Of a DNA stretch of 64,000 bases, positions 45,420 to 56,500 are shown piece by piece. A program made the translations under genes and the position numbers. Origin of the DNA: Mytilus californianus (taxonomy: Eukaryota > Mollusca > Bivalvia > Mytilida > Mytilidae); the NCBI RefSeq assembly GCF_021869535.1, contig NW_026262690.1, forward strand, positions 11,147,501 to 11,211,500. Reading direction: 5' to 3'. Position 1 is the first letter of the stretch. Each line of letters starts with the position of its first letter. The notes under the pieces are model-generated. The model had not been told where the DNA came from. It ran no database searches and saw only the letters and a program-made list of their open reading frames with translations.

Positions 45420-46060
45420 TATGAAATGAATACAAAGTTATGAATCAAAACAACACATTACAAGGGAAAATTTAAATGTCGATATCGAATCGATATCGTC
45501 AATATCGACGATATCGACTCAAGTTTAAGATGAATACAACGTAAAATCTATACAAAGTAAAGAACGGATGCTACACATTACAAGGGAATTTAAATGTCGA
45601 TATCGAATCGATATTGACAATATAATCAAAGGAATAATTGTGTATACAAATAAAAAAAATGCATTTAAAGTGATGAATCAAATCAATATATTTAATATGG
45701 TTTAAGATGAACACAACGTAAATTCTATACAAAGTAAAGAATGGATACATCATTACATGGGAAATTGAAATGTCGATGTCGATTCGATATCGTCGATATC
45801 GATGATTTCGACAACATTTACTAAGGAATAATGAAAAGAATAGAACCTTATAATGCTTTAAGCAGATTAAGTGAATTGTCGATATGGATTGGATATCGTC
45901 GATATCGTTGATATCGACACCTACAGATGAACCAGCACAACTTACTATTATTTATGAAGTAAATAAATGGGGTTTTATTGGAATTACGTGAACATCGATA
46001 TCGTTACGATATCGTCGATAACATTGATATCGACACATACAGATGGAACCAGGGCAACTG
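45420..46060. repeat. GATATC-rich satellite, ~106-118-bp units
   Basis: The TGTCGATAT-type box recurs near 45476, 45594, 45770, 45877 and 45992. The spacers share ACATTACAAGGGAA-type and CTATACAAAGTAAAGAA phrases. The box is the same palindromic core as in 43785-43990, with different spacers. Two further boxes lie at 46866-46915 beyond the MITE. Confidence 0.85.
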
Positions 46061-46093
46061 GTGAAGTAGATGACTGGAGTATATAGTGATTAA

Positions 46094-46860
46094 GGATGTA
46101 TTCTTCTGACGTTTCCGTCTCGTTGAAATCTCGTTCTGGAATTATTTTCAAAACATGCGATACAAGTAGAAAATAGCAATGAATTTAATAAATATCATAA
46201 TCAAACTTAACTCTGTGAAAAAATTGTGTATTTACAATAAGTAGTTTTTGAGTAATAAATTTCTCAAATTTTATTACCAATCAAGTCAGTCTTTTTAGCC
46301 AAAATTTTGAGAAAAAGGGTGAGGGGTACAAGAAATGATTTTACCAGAAACATGTACATCCCATATCACTTTTTTCTTTTCAAATTTCTTAGATATGTAT
46401 TTTTTCAATCATTTATAACAAAGAAGTTGAAATAATATGCATTCTGTTCTTAAAACAGAGAAAAATCACAAATCTACAAAATTGACAGCATGGTAAATTT
46501 GACACGAAAAAGCATCAAAATATGATAAAACTTTCTTATATTAACACCTACCTATAGTTTTTTAAAATTTAATTTATTCAGATTGGTCCAATTCATCTAT
46601 ATTGAAAGTATGAAAAAAAGTTTAATTGTCGAACTGTGATTTTTTTCACGATAATAGCCCAAAAATGGGTAAAAATTGATGAAAAATGGGAAAATCATCA
46701 AAATTGGGTACTTTCAAAGGGCCGTAGCAAAAAAAAGAAGTGCACCACCATATGATTTTTTCTTCACCAATTATTTTTTTACAGTCTTATAAACCCAAAA
46801 ATCAGGTTAAGAAAAAAAGTTTTATTCTAGAAATGTTTGGCTCCTCAGAGGTGTACATCC
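46094..46860. mobile_element. MITE flanked by TTAA inside the satellite
   Basis: TTAA (46090-46093) then GGATGTATTCTTCTGACG at the left; at the right the complement reads GGATGTACACCTCTGAGG, followed by TTAA (46861-46864). Satellite boxes lie on both sides. No transposase frame. TTAA targets suggest piggyBac-like mobilisation, but the ends do not start CCC, so this is unsure. Confidence 0.7.
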
Positions 46861-47374
46861 TTAAGTTAATATCAATATCGATACGATATCGTTGATATTG
46901 TCGATATCGTAACTACATCGAGTCTTGGACATACCTCTCTAAATACAGCACAAACAATATTTTCCAAAAGACCAAAACAGTGAAAAGTATATTTTAACAA
47001 AACATATATAAACGCCTAAAAAAGTGTACAAAACAACACCAATATTAAAAAAAGGAAACAATAAATGTAAGTATCTAAAAATATTTCGGATAACAGACAT
47101 CCTTCAGTATGATATATATATATAATATATAATATGCGTTTTCAGCCGTGTATCCCCTTCACTGGTGATCCAATGGATGGATCTGTCGTAGAGTTGTTAC
47201 TTGTTTAGACGTATTATTTCTGTGACTGCATCTTACGATCCTTTACGATAGATAATTTAGCTAATCTGAAATCCATTCCATCTTCATGCCTAATATATTA
47301 TGTACTGTGTTACAACTCTAGATTCTACTGACCAGGAAAGGTAACATTAGGCCACCGAAAGCTGAATTTTTAGT

Positions 47375-47530
47375 TCAGTCTAGGTGGCCGAGTGGTCTAG
47401 AGCGCTGGACACAGTGCAGGCGGTGTTGTCTCGATATCTCAATAGCATGAGTGCGAATCCCAGCAAGGGAAGAACAAAAATTTGCTTCCGCAAATTTGCA
47501 TATTTAACATTGTTGTGCTGATATTTAGAG
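47375..47530 (+). mobile_element. Second type of tRNA-derived SINE
   Basis: GGTGGCCGAGTGGTCTAGAG and TGAGTGCGAATCCCAGC look like the A and B boxes of a type II (Leu/Ser) tRNA. The tail has AATTTGCTTCCGCAAATTTG, a small palindrome, then ACATTGTTG. Differs from the 8170 SINE in its body. Confidence 0.7.
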
Positions 47531-47784
47531 TAATTAATTATATATCTTCAAATTCAAGATTCTATCCTAAATTGAGGTAAATTTTATGGTCTTCATAATA
47601 CCATTTTGATTCCTAACATCACTGAAGAGAAATTAATTGTCGAAATCCGGATATGGTGTACAAATTTTTGCACCTCATGTTTGCGGTATACCATCTTTTT
47701 CGCAAGTTTGTTGTTTTCTGTTTGGTATTAAATTAATAATTAAGATTTATTTTGTTACATCTGGTGATCTTATATATATATATA

Positions 47785-47935
47785 GGGCATAGTGCAAGGA
47801 GATTTGGTGCCACGATATCTCAGTAGCAATACCGGCCAGGGAAGAATAAAAAATTTGCTTCCGCAAATTTACAGATCTAACATTGTTGGGCTGTTGTTTA
47901 GACGAATTATATATATATAAATTGCCTAACAATGT
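47785..47935 (+). mobile_element. Partial copy of the 47375 SINE
   Basis: Shares ACGATATCTCAGTAGCAAT, AATTTGCTTCCGCAAATTTA and ACATTGTTGGGCTG with 47375-47530. The A-box half is missing. Confidence 0.65.
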
Positions 47936-48149
47936 AATTTTAACACATTATTGAGAATGTATCTATCCAATTGAAATCGGATGCAGAATAGAAACTTTTG
48001 CAGCTCATTGTACATGAATTTTGCTGCCTTATAAATAATTCAAAGTTTGGATGAAGTTCCAAGATTATTTAGTTAATTACAAAATTTGTTGTAGAAGTTT
48101 ACAATGTCCATTGGCCAATATTACAGAGATATAAAGGACGATGCTGTAT

Positions 48150-48665
48150 AATTTATTATTTTTCATCCTTCCTGTATCTTTTATCGTCTTTTTCATTAAG
48201 CCCGTCAGGTTCTAAAGTATGGAGCTGGTGGATCCAAAAGTTTTCTCTTCTCCCTTACCGTGGTGTCCCACTTAGTGTTCACTTCTATAATTTGGAAAGT
48301 AAAATTATCAAAAGGATGTTTCTTTGAGCGAAGATGTCTTGTGAGGGGAGAGTTTTTGTTGGTTTTGTACCATGGTCGATTGTTATTTAGCCGAATATTA
48401 AATTTGTCCATTTTTTCTCCCACGTACTGAATGCCACAGGTGTTACATGTTAATACATAAATTGAGTTCTACGTTTTACAGTTGGAATTTGTGTAGATGT
48501 ATTACTTTTGTTTTGTAAAGGAGCTGATGAAAGAAATGCTAGTATTGGCAGCTTTACAACATAAGCAATTCCTTCTCCCACATTGTTTGTAGCAAACAGA
48601 TGGTGGAGTAGGTTGCTTTGTTTATACAGCTGTCACTAATTTGTCACGGATGTTTTTAGGTCTTC
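48150..48665 (-). pseudogene. Penelope-like element relic: linker and GIY-YIG endonuclease
   Basis: From 48665 down: RPKNIRDKLVTA, then CGRRNCLCCKAA (cysteine-rich linker), then IYVLTCNTCGIQYVGE, the GIY-YIG core, FNIRLNNNRP, LTRHLRSKKHPFDNFTFQII and EVNTKWDTTVREKR. The next expected piece, FWIHQLHTLEPDGLNEKDD, is in another frame, so a single frameshift lies near 48236. No RT part is attached. Confidence 0.82.
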
Positions 48666-48669
48666 TGAA

Positions 48670-49440
48670 TAATAAAAGAAAAAAAACTTCCGTGTGTCAA
48701 TGTTGTAATATTTGTATCTACATACAAATTAACGCCATTTTATGTTCTTCTTACATACGAGAAGGTATATGATAAGTTCCCTTTTTCGCCCTCTGAATCT
48801 AAATACCGAAAAGTATTATAAATATGCAAAATAACAGATCTCCGAAGACCGTCAATCATCAGTAATTAATTTTTTGAATTTTGAAATTTGAGTTTTTCAT
48901 AATTGCATTTTAGCTGCCAAAATAGGTTAATCTATAGAATTGTCAATAATATTTAGATATGAGCTTTACCCAAAACGATATTCTGCTACACGCTGTATCT
49001 TACAAAGATACTAATGTGTGTAAAATATCTTTTTGAGTAAAGCCTTGGCGTATATCTATCATGACAAAAACTGTTTATGTGACCTTTCTGCACTAAAGTG
49101 TCCACGTTAAATAAACCTGTTTATTTGTCAATTTACTTCTGAGTAAATCTGAACTGTGACATTGTATAAAGTCTAGTTTTATTGTATGAAGTCTAATTTC
49201 ATTGTATGAAGTCTTATTTCATTGTACAAAATTCACAACAAAAGATTCTGATTTTAATCACTACTTAACACACTTTCAAGGCAAAGAGGAAACATTTTTA
49301 AATTGTCAAGCCTCAACAACAAGGCAAAATACGGCCATTACTATAAATGAAATGCTATTTCCAATAATCATCACGTAAATCATGAAAACAATAAACGTAT
49401 TAACGAATAATCCAAAATAATTATAAATCTTTACAAACAA
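48670..49440. other. No gene recognised
   Basis: AT-rich. A 27-bp phrase with TTTATTGTATGAAGTCTAAT recurs three to four times at 49165-49230. Confidence 0.45.
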
Positions 49441-50290
49441 TTGTGTGAAAGTGCATATGTGTATAGCAATAATATTTTTATAAAAACAAGGAGATGTGCT
49501 ATGATTGGCAATGAGACAACTATCCATCAAAGTTCAAATGAAGTGGATGTAAGCAATTATAGGCAACCGTACGGCCTTCAACAATGAGAAACCCCATAAA
49601 GTATAGTCGGCTATAAAAGGCCCCGACATGAAAAACTAAGGCCCTAATTTATAACAAGACAATTTATGAAAAAAAATATGACAGACATGAACCAACGACA
49701 GCTCCTGGTTTGGGACAGGCAAATACAGGATGTGGCAGGGTTAAACATGTTTGCTGGCGCCAATTTTCCCCCTAACCTGGGACAATTGGTGTAACATTAC
49801 AACATAAGAACAAACTATAAAAATCGGTTGAAATGGGCTTAACTCATCAGATCGATACAATGCATGAAAACATCCAACAACAAAAACAGACCGGACGTGG
49901 CAGGGAATTTATGACACAAAGTACAAATCTCAGAGTTAAAAAAAAACAGACCGGACGTGGCAGGGAATTTATGACACAAAGTACAAATCTAAGAGTTCAA
50001 AAAAAACAGACCGGACGTGGCAGGGAATTTATGACACAAAGTACAAATCTAAGAGTTCAAAAAAAACAGACCGGACGTGGCAGGGAATTTATGACACAAA
50101 GTACAAATCTTAGAGTTCTCGCAGTTACTGACATCTAGTGCAAAGTCAATAACAACTACTAAAAAATGTATCTAAGTCTAAAATATCAATCAGTACACAT
50201 TGAAATTCCAATGGATTTAGTGCAAAGACGTTATTAACAGTCAAAGAAAAACATGACCGTGTGCAATGCCAAAATATAGGTATCGACAGA
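49440..50290 (+). repeat. Long interspersed repeat, first of two near-tandem copies
   Basis: Starts at GTGCATATGTGTATAGCAAT and passes through GAGATGTGCTATGATTGGCA, TACGGCCTTCAACAATGAGA, GGCAGGGTTAAACATGTTTG, CAGACCGGACGTGGCAGGGA and GTTACTGACATCTAGTGCAA to ACAGATTGTATAACCGTGAA. The same order restarts at ~50296. Confidence 0.78.
49884..50123 (+). repeat. 60-bp minisatellite, four units
   Basis: CAGACCGGACGTGGCAGGGA...AAATCTAAGAGTTCAAAAAA recurs four times with almost no change. Other family copies (52965-53030) have one unit, so the expansion is local. The 60-bp period creates a false 20-residue repeat protein. Confidence 0.9.
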
Positions 50291-50295
50291 TTGTA

Positions 50296-53280
50296 TAACC
50301 GTGAATGTGCATATGTGTATAATAATAATATTTAGTTTGGTTTTAATTTACTGATAACAAAATCAATCTTGATATGAAAATAAAGAGTTGTGCTATGATT
50401 TCCAATGGGACGCTATTCATCAAGTTCAAATGAAGTGGATGTACGCAATTATAGGCATCCTTTCGTCTTTTAACAATGAGAAAACGGTTCAAAACCCCAC
50501 ACTTTATAGTCTGCTATAAAAGGCCCGACATGACAAAATATGAAACAATTCAATTGAGAAAACTAACGGCCTAATCTATAACAAAACAATTTACGAAAAA
50601 CAAATATGACAGACCTCCTGACTTGAGACATACACATATAGAATGTGGCGGGGTTAAACATGTTTGGAGGCGCCAACCCTCCCCTAACCTGGGACAGTGG
50701 CACTACAAACCAGTAAAAGTCTGAAATGGCCTATATCTGTACTCGACTGTACTGATTTTTACTCGACCAGTCTGAATTGGTCTGAAATTTACTTGATAAT
50801 ACTCGACTGTAGTCTGAACCATACTTAACAGTCTGAACTTGTACTCGACCCTTACTCGACCAGTACTTAACCATTTTATATGCGTCTGAACCATGCTCGA
50901 CCTAGTCTGAACCATACTCGACCTAGTCTGAACCATACTCGACCAAGTCTTAACCAACCTAGACCTATTTTTTGTATCTATCTATTGTATTTCATCAATT
51001 TAGGAACTGTTTTTAACAACAGCTATTTCCCATGGCTAGAAATTCGACCAACAATTTGAAACTAAAAATGTATTCAATATAGCATTGAAACCAAAATTTC
51101 ACAATAAACATAATATAACTTCATCACCATATTCATCAATACTTATATACATACATATATATCACCTTTAAAATAAAAATAAAACAAGCTGATCAAATAA
51201 TCTCAAAACTGAATTGTGACTTATATTTTCATTGTTATTCAAAAATTTTTGAATGTTTCAAGTATATATTATGGTTACTGGACAATTTTCACCATTAACT
51301 TAAGCCCTGTATAGATTTATGGTGTCAGTTGAGTTTAGTTAATAATGCAGTGAACATTTTTTTTATTAAAATATATATAAAATAGCATATAAAGCAACTT
51401 AATAAATTTAAAAAATGACACCTTTGTTTTGTTAAACCAAGAATTTAATATAATCATGATAATAAAACTTCCATAGTAATCCTGTGATAAACTTTTAAAA
51501 AAGGAAATGTGTTCAAAAGTTACAGTAAAAATTTATTTCAATTAAATTTAAATAATTTTTGTCAAAATTAAAGACATGGCATACAAGAAGCACTTTAATA
51601 AGGTTTAATTACCTCAGTACATGTGTGTTTTACAGGTAAAAAGAAAGCCCTATTTTTCTTAAACTCGTGTAATACTTATCTAGTGAATTCAAAAGGCCTT
51701 GCGATTTAAGTTTCACAGGATGTTGCAATTTTGAATGAATGTTATTTAGAATTTAATACTCTCTGACCAGGGGTGATCTTTTTCATGAGTTTGCCCCAAG
51801 CAGGAGGTATTACTTTATACTTCACCACTAATCAGAAGAACAATTTTATTAATTTCTTTAATTTTTATCCCTTTTTGATATATATTGTATATAATATATC
51901 CCAAATTATAATAATAAATATATTTCTAAAATAAGGTTAAACAATTTCAGTGATTTTGTTGGCCGTTGTTACTTCATTAAAAAGATAATTAGATAACTAT
52001 TGTACATATTTTGTAACCATGAAACCTATGTAGTTTTTATTTAGGAATTTAGGAAAATTAATTTAAAAAAAAAACACATGCCAAACAAGAAGACCTTAAT
52101 AATGTTTAATTACCCTCAGTATAGGTGTGGTTTTTAGGTAAAAGAAAATCTTTTTTTAACAAAACTCTAAAACTTTAAAATTAATATAATTAAATTATTA
52201 TATAAGATAATTTGATTTAACTATCTCTATTCAATAAATCTGAGAATCATGTAAGAATGTAAAAATCTGTTTTTATAATATATCTTTATTTTATTGTGGC
52301 TGTTGTCATGTCAGTTAAAAAGAAATTTATTTTAACAGTTAAAATTTAGAATAAGAAGAGGTTATTTGGTCAAGTATGGTTCAAACTGGTCGAGTATTGT
52401 TCAGACCTTTGGTCGAGTATGGTTTAGACTGAAAAAAATAGGTCGAGTACAGGTCGAGAATGGGTTAAGACTGTTTCAGACTGGTCGAGTAATAGTTCAG
52501 ACTATTTTCAATGGCAAAGATAAGGGTCAAGTACAAATCAGTACAGTCGAGTATGGTTAAGACTGGGGTCGAGTAATGTCGAGTAAAATTCAGACCAATT
52601 CAGACTGGTCGAGTAAAAATCAGTACAGTCGAGTACAGATATAGGCCATTTCAGACTTTTACTGGTTTGTAGTGTGGTGTAACGGCACAACACAAAAAAA
52701 CAAACTATACAAAACAATTACAAAAAACAAATATGAGAAACAGCAATACATGACAACCAATGAATTAATTAAAGGCTCTTGACTTAGGATAGGCACATAC
52801 AAAATGTGGTGGGGTTAAACGTGTTTGCGGGCACCAAACCCTCCCCTAATCTAGGACAGTGGTCTAACAGCACAACATATGAACAAACTATAAAAATCAG
52901 TTGAAAAGGGCGTATCTAGTCAGATCAATACAAATCAGAAGAACATGCAACACAAACACAGACCAGACGTGGCAGGGTATGTATACATCCCCACAAATAA
53001 AAATGACACAAAGTACAGATCTTGGAGTACTCACAGTTACTGACCGCTAGTTTAAAGCCATTAACAACTAATAAAAAAATCATGTATATAAGACTCAAAT
53101 ATCACCAATTCACATCCAGCATCCAATTGTTTTAGTGTGAAGACGCTATAAACAGTTAGAGAAAAACATGACCTTTGTGAAATGCCAAATTACAGGTACC
53201 GATAGATTGTAGAACCGTGAATGTGAATATGCATATTACAATAATATTTAGTTTGGTTTTAATTTACTGATAACAAAATC
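50296..53280 (+). repeat. Long interspersed repeat, second copy, split by a CACTA element
   Basis: Begins GTGCATATGTGTATAATAAT, runs to CTAACCTGGGACAGTGG at 50700, is interrupted for 1974 bp, and resumes TGTAACGGCACAACAC at 52678, through CAGACCAGACGTGGCAGGGT and GATTGTAGAACCGTGAATGT. A third TTTAATTTACTGATAACAAA end lies at ~53850. Confidence 0.82.
50701..52674. mobile_element. Non-autonomous CACTA-type DNA transposon
   Basis: Starts CACTACAAACCAGTAAAAGT and ends in its exact complement (ACTTTTACTGGTTTGTAGTG). Inverted similarity is near perfect for ~95 bp and continues in sub-repeats (CTGAACCATACTCGACC units) for ~250-300 bp on each side. The 3-bp TGG is duplicated at 50698-50700 and 52675-52677. 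Removing the element restores GGGACAGTGGTGTAAC, found intact at 33491-33507. The AT-rich middle (50960-52360) has no transposase. Confidence 0.88.
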
Positions 53281-53281
53281 A

Positions 53282-54360
53282 ATATTTATACCAATAAAAA
53301 TAATACTCAAAGATTCAATTACAGTGTTGAATAATTGGTAACCTTTAAGAATAAGTCTATTTGAAAGATTGATAAGTTTACCCGGTTCGTATCCAAATTT
53401 CGTAGCTTGGTAAACAACATCACCGTAAAAAATAGGATGTGCTATTCCGTTTCAAATATTAAGATAAAGTTTTCTTCAAGTACAGCTATAAACTTGCAAA
53501 CCAAATCTTTGAATCTATGGAAGAATTTATCAAAGGTTTAAGGTAATTTGTTGTTACGAAATCCCTGACTTGATAATTTACAAGTAATACATAGATTACG
53601 CTTTTTTAAATTTAAAAACGTCACTTCAGGTACGGGCATAGCAGACGAGTTGGAATATATGAACAACGCAAGACGGTGCCAAAGGAACATCACCGTCCAA
53701 AAAAGGAAAATTAACAAAAGGAAAAGAAAAATCGTCCCTTCCGTCGTAAAATTTGTGTAAAGTTTCTCGAGTAAAACTGATATATCTGAATCTAGGAAAG
53801 GATAGTTATTGCTAATATTTGATTTCAAGTAAGTTCGTTTTAAATATGGTTTTTAATTTACTGATAACAAAATCAATATTTAGTATGGTTTTATGTTTAG
53901 TTCTGTACGTTGCATTATCTTATGTCTATGTTCAGATCTGTAAGTTGCAAGCATATACAAACATTTCATATCAGGCGTCATATACTGAATAGATTTAGAA
54001 TTCCTTAATCCGATGTTTTGGCGATTTTAAATACTTACTTTCCCCTCACAAATACCACCGATTTCATTTAAATCTCATTATTTGTATGAGTAACTTTTTC
54101 TACTTTTTTAGTTACAGTAGAAGATCAATAGGTAGCTGTGGTTAATTTAGCAAGTTCCTGCTGTAGCGAGCATATATATACATTGTCGATGCTTTCAAAA
54201 TAATGACATGTATTTCAGTCCCATGTTCAGGTTGGTGGCCATTCTGCTGGACTCCTTAGGTGTATTATTGTGTATTTTGCTTTTTGTTTATAAATGTAGT
54301 ATTTGAGGAATGTAAGTAAAACGTAGTGTGTAAAATCGGATAAAAAATAAAACTAATAAT
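53282..54360. other. Mostly unassigned, part of a longer repeat block
   Basis: The TTTAATTTACTGATAACAAA phrase bounds 53262-53860 on both sides, so the 600 bp between may be another member of the repeat block. The minus frame at 53828-53538 is not recognised. The rest is AT-rich. Confidence 0.4.
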
Positions 54361-54570
54361 AATCATAATAATAATAATATAATCATAACTTTATTTCCGT
54401 GTATCTAAGATGGTTCATGTTCCATTTATTCACTATTTTGTCAAGACTCGGGGTGACTTTGAGCATGAGAAACGCCTGTCCGTTGCTGAAGACTGTATAT
54501 AATATACCTCTAAATGTCTTGAATCATTTTTATTTTTATTTTTTTTTATTTTATCGCTTGATGTACCCCA

Positions 54571-54573
54571 TAT

Positions 54574-54615
<42 letters not shown>
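54571..54615. repeat. Poly-T tract
   Basis: About 44 T in a row after a T-rich lead. A short (TAA)n run is at 54352-54380. Confidence 0.95.
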
Positions 54616-55307
54616 GTTTATGACAAGGTTTGATGGGAAAGGTCTTTTCGTATATAATTTTATTAATCAAACTTTCGTGATAATTTAAGCTATGTTCATT
54701 CATAACACATATTATCAAATGTATTGTTTTAATAAATCAATGATACAAGTAAGGGATGCGGACGGGTTTATATCGCACCTACAGCACCCCAGGTGTGAAA
54801 TCGATCCACAAATAGGCAAATGTTAAGTATATTTCACGAACAGAGCTTGTAAGAGATGTAAACGCAGCAGTAAAGTTTTATTTTGAGAAAAGTATATCTT
54901 TTAACATAATCATTAACGTTGTATAATTTAAAACAGATATTGTCATCCAGATTGTTGATATTGAGTTAATTTCCACTACGCTACAATCGTTATGCGATTC
55001 AATAATGATACAATACTTTCATTTTCACTGTAGGGAAGATTCATTTCTATTGTATATGCGATGCATTTTCACCGTAGGAATCTTATTCATTTTCAACAAA
55101 TAGTGTTTGTATTTAGCCGACTCGTTCACAAACTAAATAATGTCAGACGGAGTTGATGATGCCTACTTTGCGAGAGAAAGTTTAACAAATCACAAAAATT
55201 AATTCCGTTAAAATGACATTTTTTTTTTTATAAAAATATCCAATTCTATGTTTCTAATAATATCGGTTTCGATCTATATCCAGGATACTGTGCATCACAT
55301 ACGGGGG

Positions 55308-55565
55308 GGGCTCGGTTGCAGAGTGGTCTAAGTAGTCGAACTACTATATCACTAGCCAGTCAACACTGAGGTTGTGAGTTCGAATCCCGCACGGGGGCAG
55401 GTGCACTCGGCTCCAATCTTAATTGACTAGGATTGTCAGTTTTCCTACCGAAGATCGGTGGTTCTCTCCGGGCACTCCGGCTTCCTCCACCAATAAAATC
55501 TGACCGCCATGAAATAGCACAATAGTATTGAAAGTGGCGTTTAACACCAATCAATCAATCAATCA
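55308..55565 (+). mobile_element. tRNA-derived SINE, full length
   Basis: tRNA-like head (GCAGAGTGGTCTAAGTAG, B box GAGTTCGAATCCCG), a body with CACTCCGGCTTCCTCCACCA, and a tail GTGGCGTTTAACACC followed by (AATC)n. Same family as 8170-8425 and the antisense part at 32329. Confidence 0.88.
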
Positions 55566-55585
55566 ATACATCATGACATATTTAG

Positions 55586-55768
55586 CAGGGCGGATCTATG
55601 ATTTTAGGTTAGGGGGCGCAAACTTTAATTTTCGCCGAGTGGAGCGAGCCAAAAATATTTTTGAGGTAAAGTTATCGAAATATTCTTCTATTAAGATGTG
55701 GACAACCCATCCTTTGCAAATTTTAGGGGGGGGCACGCCCGCCACGCCCCCGCCTGAATCCGCCCCTG
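55586..55768. mobile_element. 183-bp MITE with CAGGGGCGGAT-type ends
   Basis: Left CAGGGCGGATCTATGA, right complement CAGGGGCGGATTCAGG. Compact, GC-rich right end, no frame of note. The ends resemble a group of small elements common in animals. Target duplication not clear. Confidence 0.6.
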
Positions 55769-56324
55769 CTTATGAAACGTAATTAATGGATACATCTTGG
55801 GTAATAAAGAGCGTTCACACGACGACCTACAGTTAAAGTGACTGGTTACGTTTTCAGTTTTGGTTTATATCAAAGATACTATACATCACGTATTGATTTA
55901 ACTTCAACGGTGCCGTATATCTTATACATAGAAAGCTCGCACATGTATACGACTTAACTTCATAGTTTAATCAGGTTTGTATTACACAAAGTATTTGTCA
56001 ATATGGTAGAAATATGTAAACAGCTACTGTGTGACAACTTTTCCAAGCTTATTTGAGCAAGCACTAAAACTTTTGAATGAAAATTGGCCATGAAAATGGG
56101 TTGCATTCATGGATTCATAGTCCAGGATATTTTCGAATTCATGACACTCTAATAGCAAACACCGAAAATCTTTCAATATGCATGATATGAGCATGTATCG
56201 CCTCAAAACGATGTGTCGCATATCATCACGACAATCGTGTAACCTTCGACCTTAAGATAAAAAAAAAACTAGATTTATAGGGATATTTTTGCGAAATCTT
56301 CTCAGAAACTAGATTGCAATCAGA

Positions 56325-56500
56325 TGCTCCCGCTTTGAACTACATGTAGCTGTCAGTAACTGCAAGTACTCCAAGATCTGTACTTATTGTCTTTTTTGTT
56401 GTGAGGGATGTATAAATTCCCTGCCACGAGTTCTCGTTAGCTGTTTTTCTGCTTGGATCTATCTGATGAATTGAGCCCTTTTCAACTGATTTTTGTCGAG
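56325..56500 (-). repeat. Distal part of the long interspersed repeat, antisense
   Basis: The complement gives TTGAAAAGGGCTCAATTCAT, TGGCAGGGAATTTATACATC and TACTTGCAGTTACTGACAGC, matching 49830-50140. Confidence 0.75.

Noticed and set aside
47385-47465. A true tRNA-Leu/Ser gene
   Set aside because: Tail and partial copy at 47785 show it belongs to a SINE family; the acceptor stem does not pair well by eye.
49833-50138. 101-codon frame with a 20-residue repeat
   Set aside because: Product of the 60-bp minisatellite inside an interspersed repeat; sister copies are not coding.
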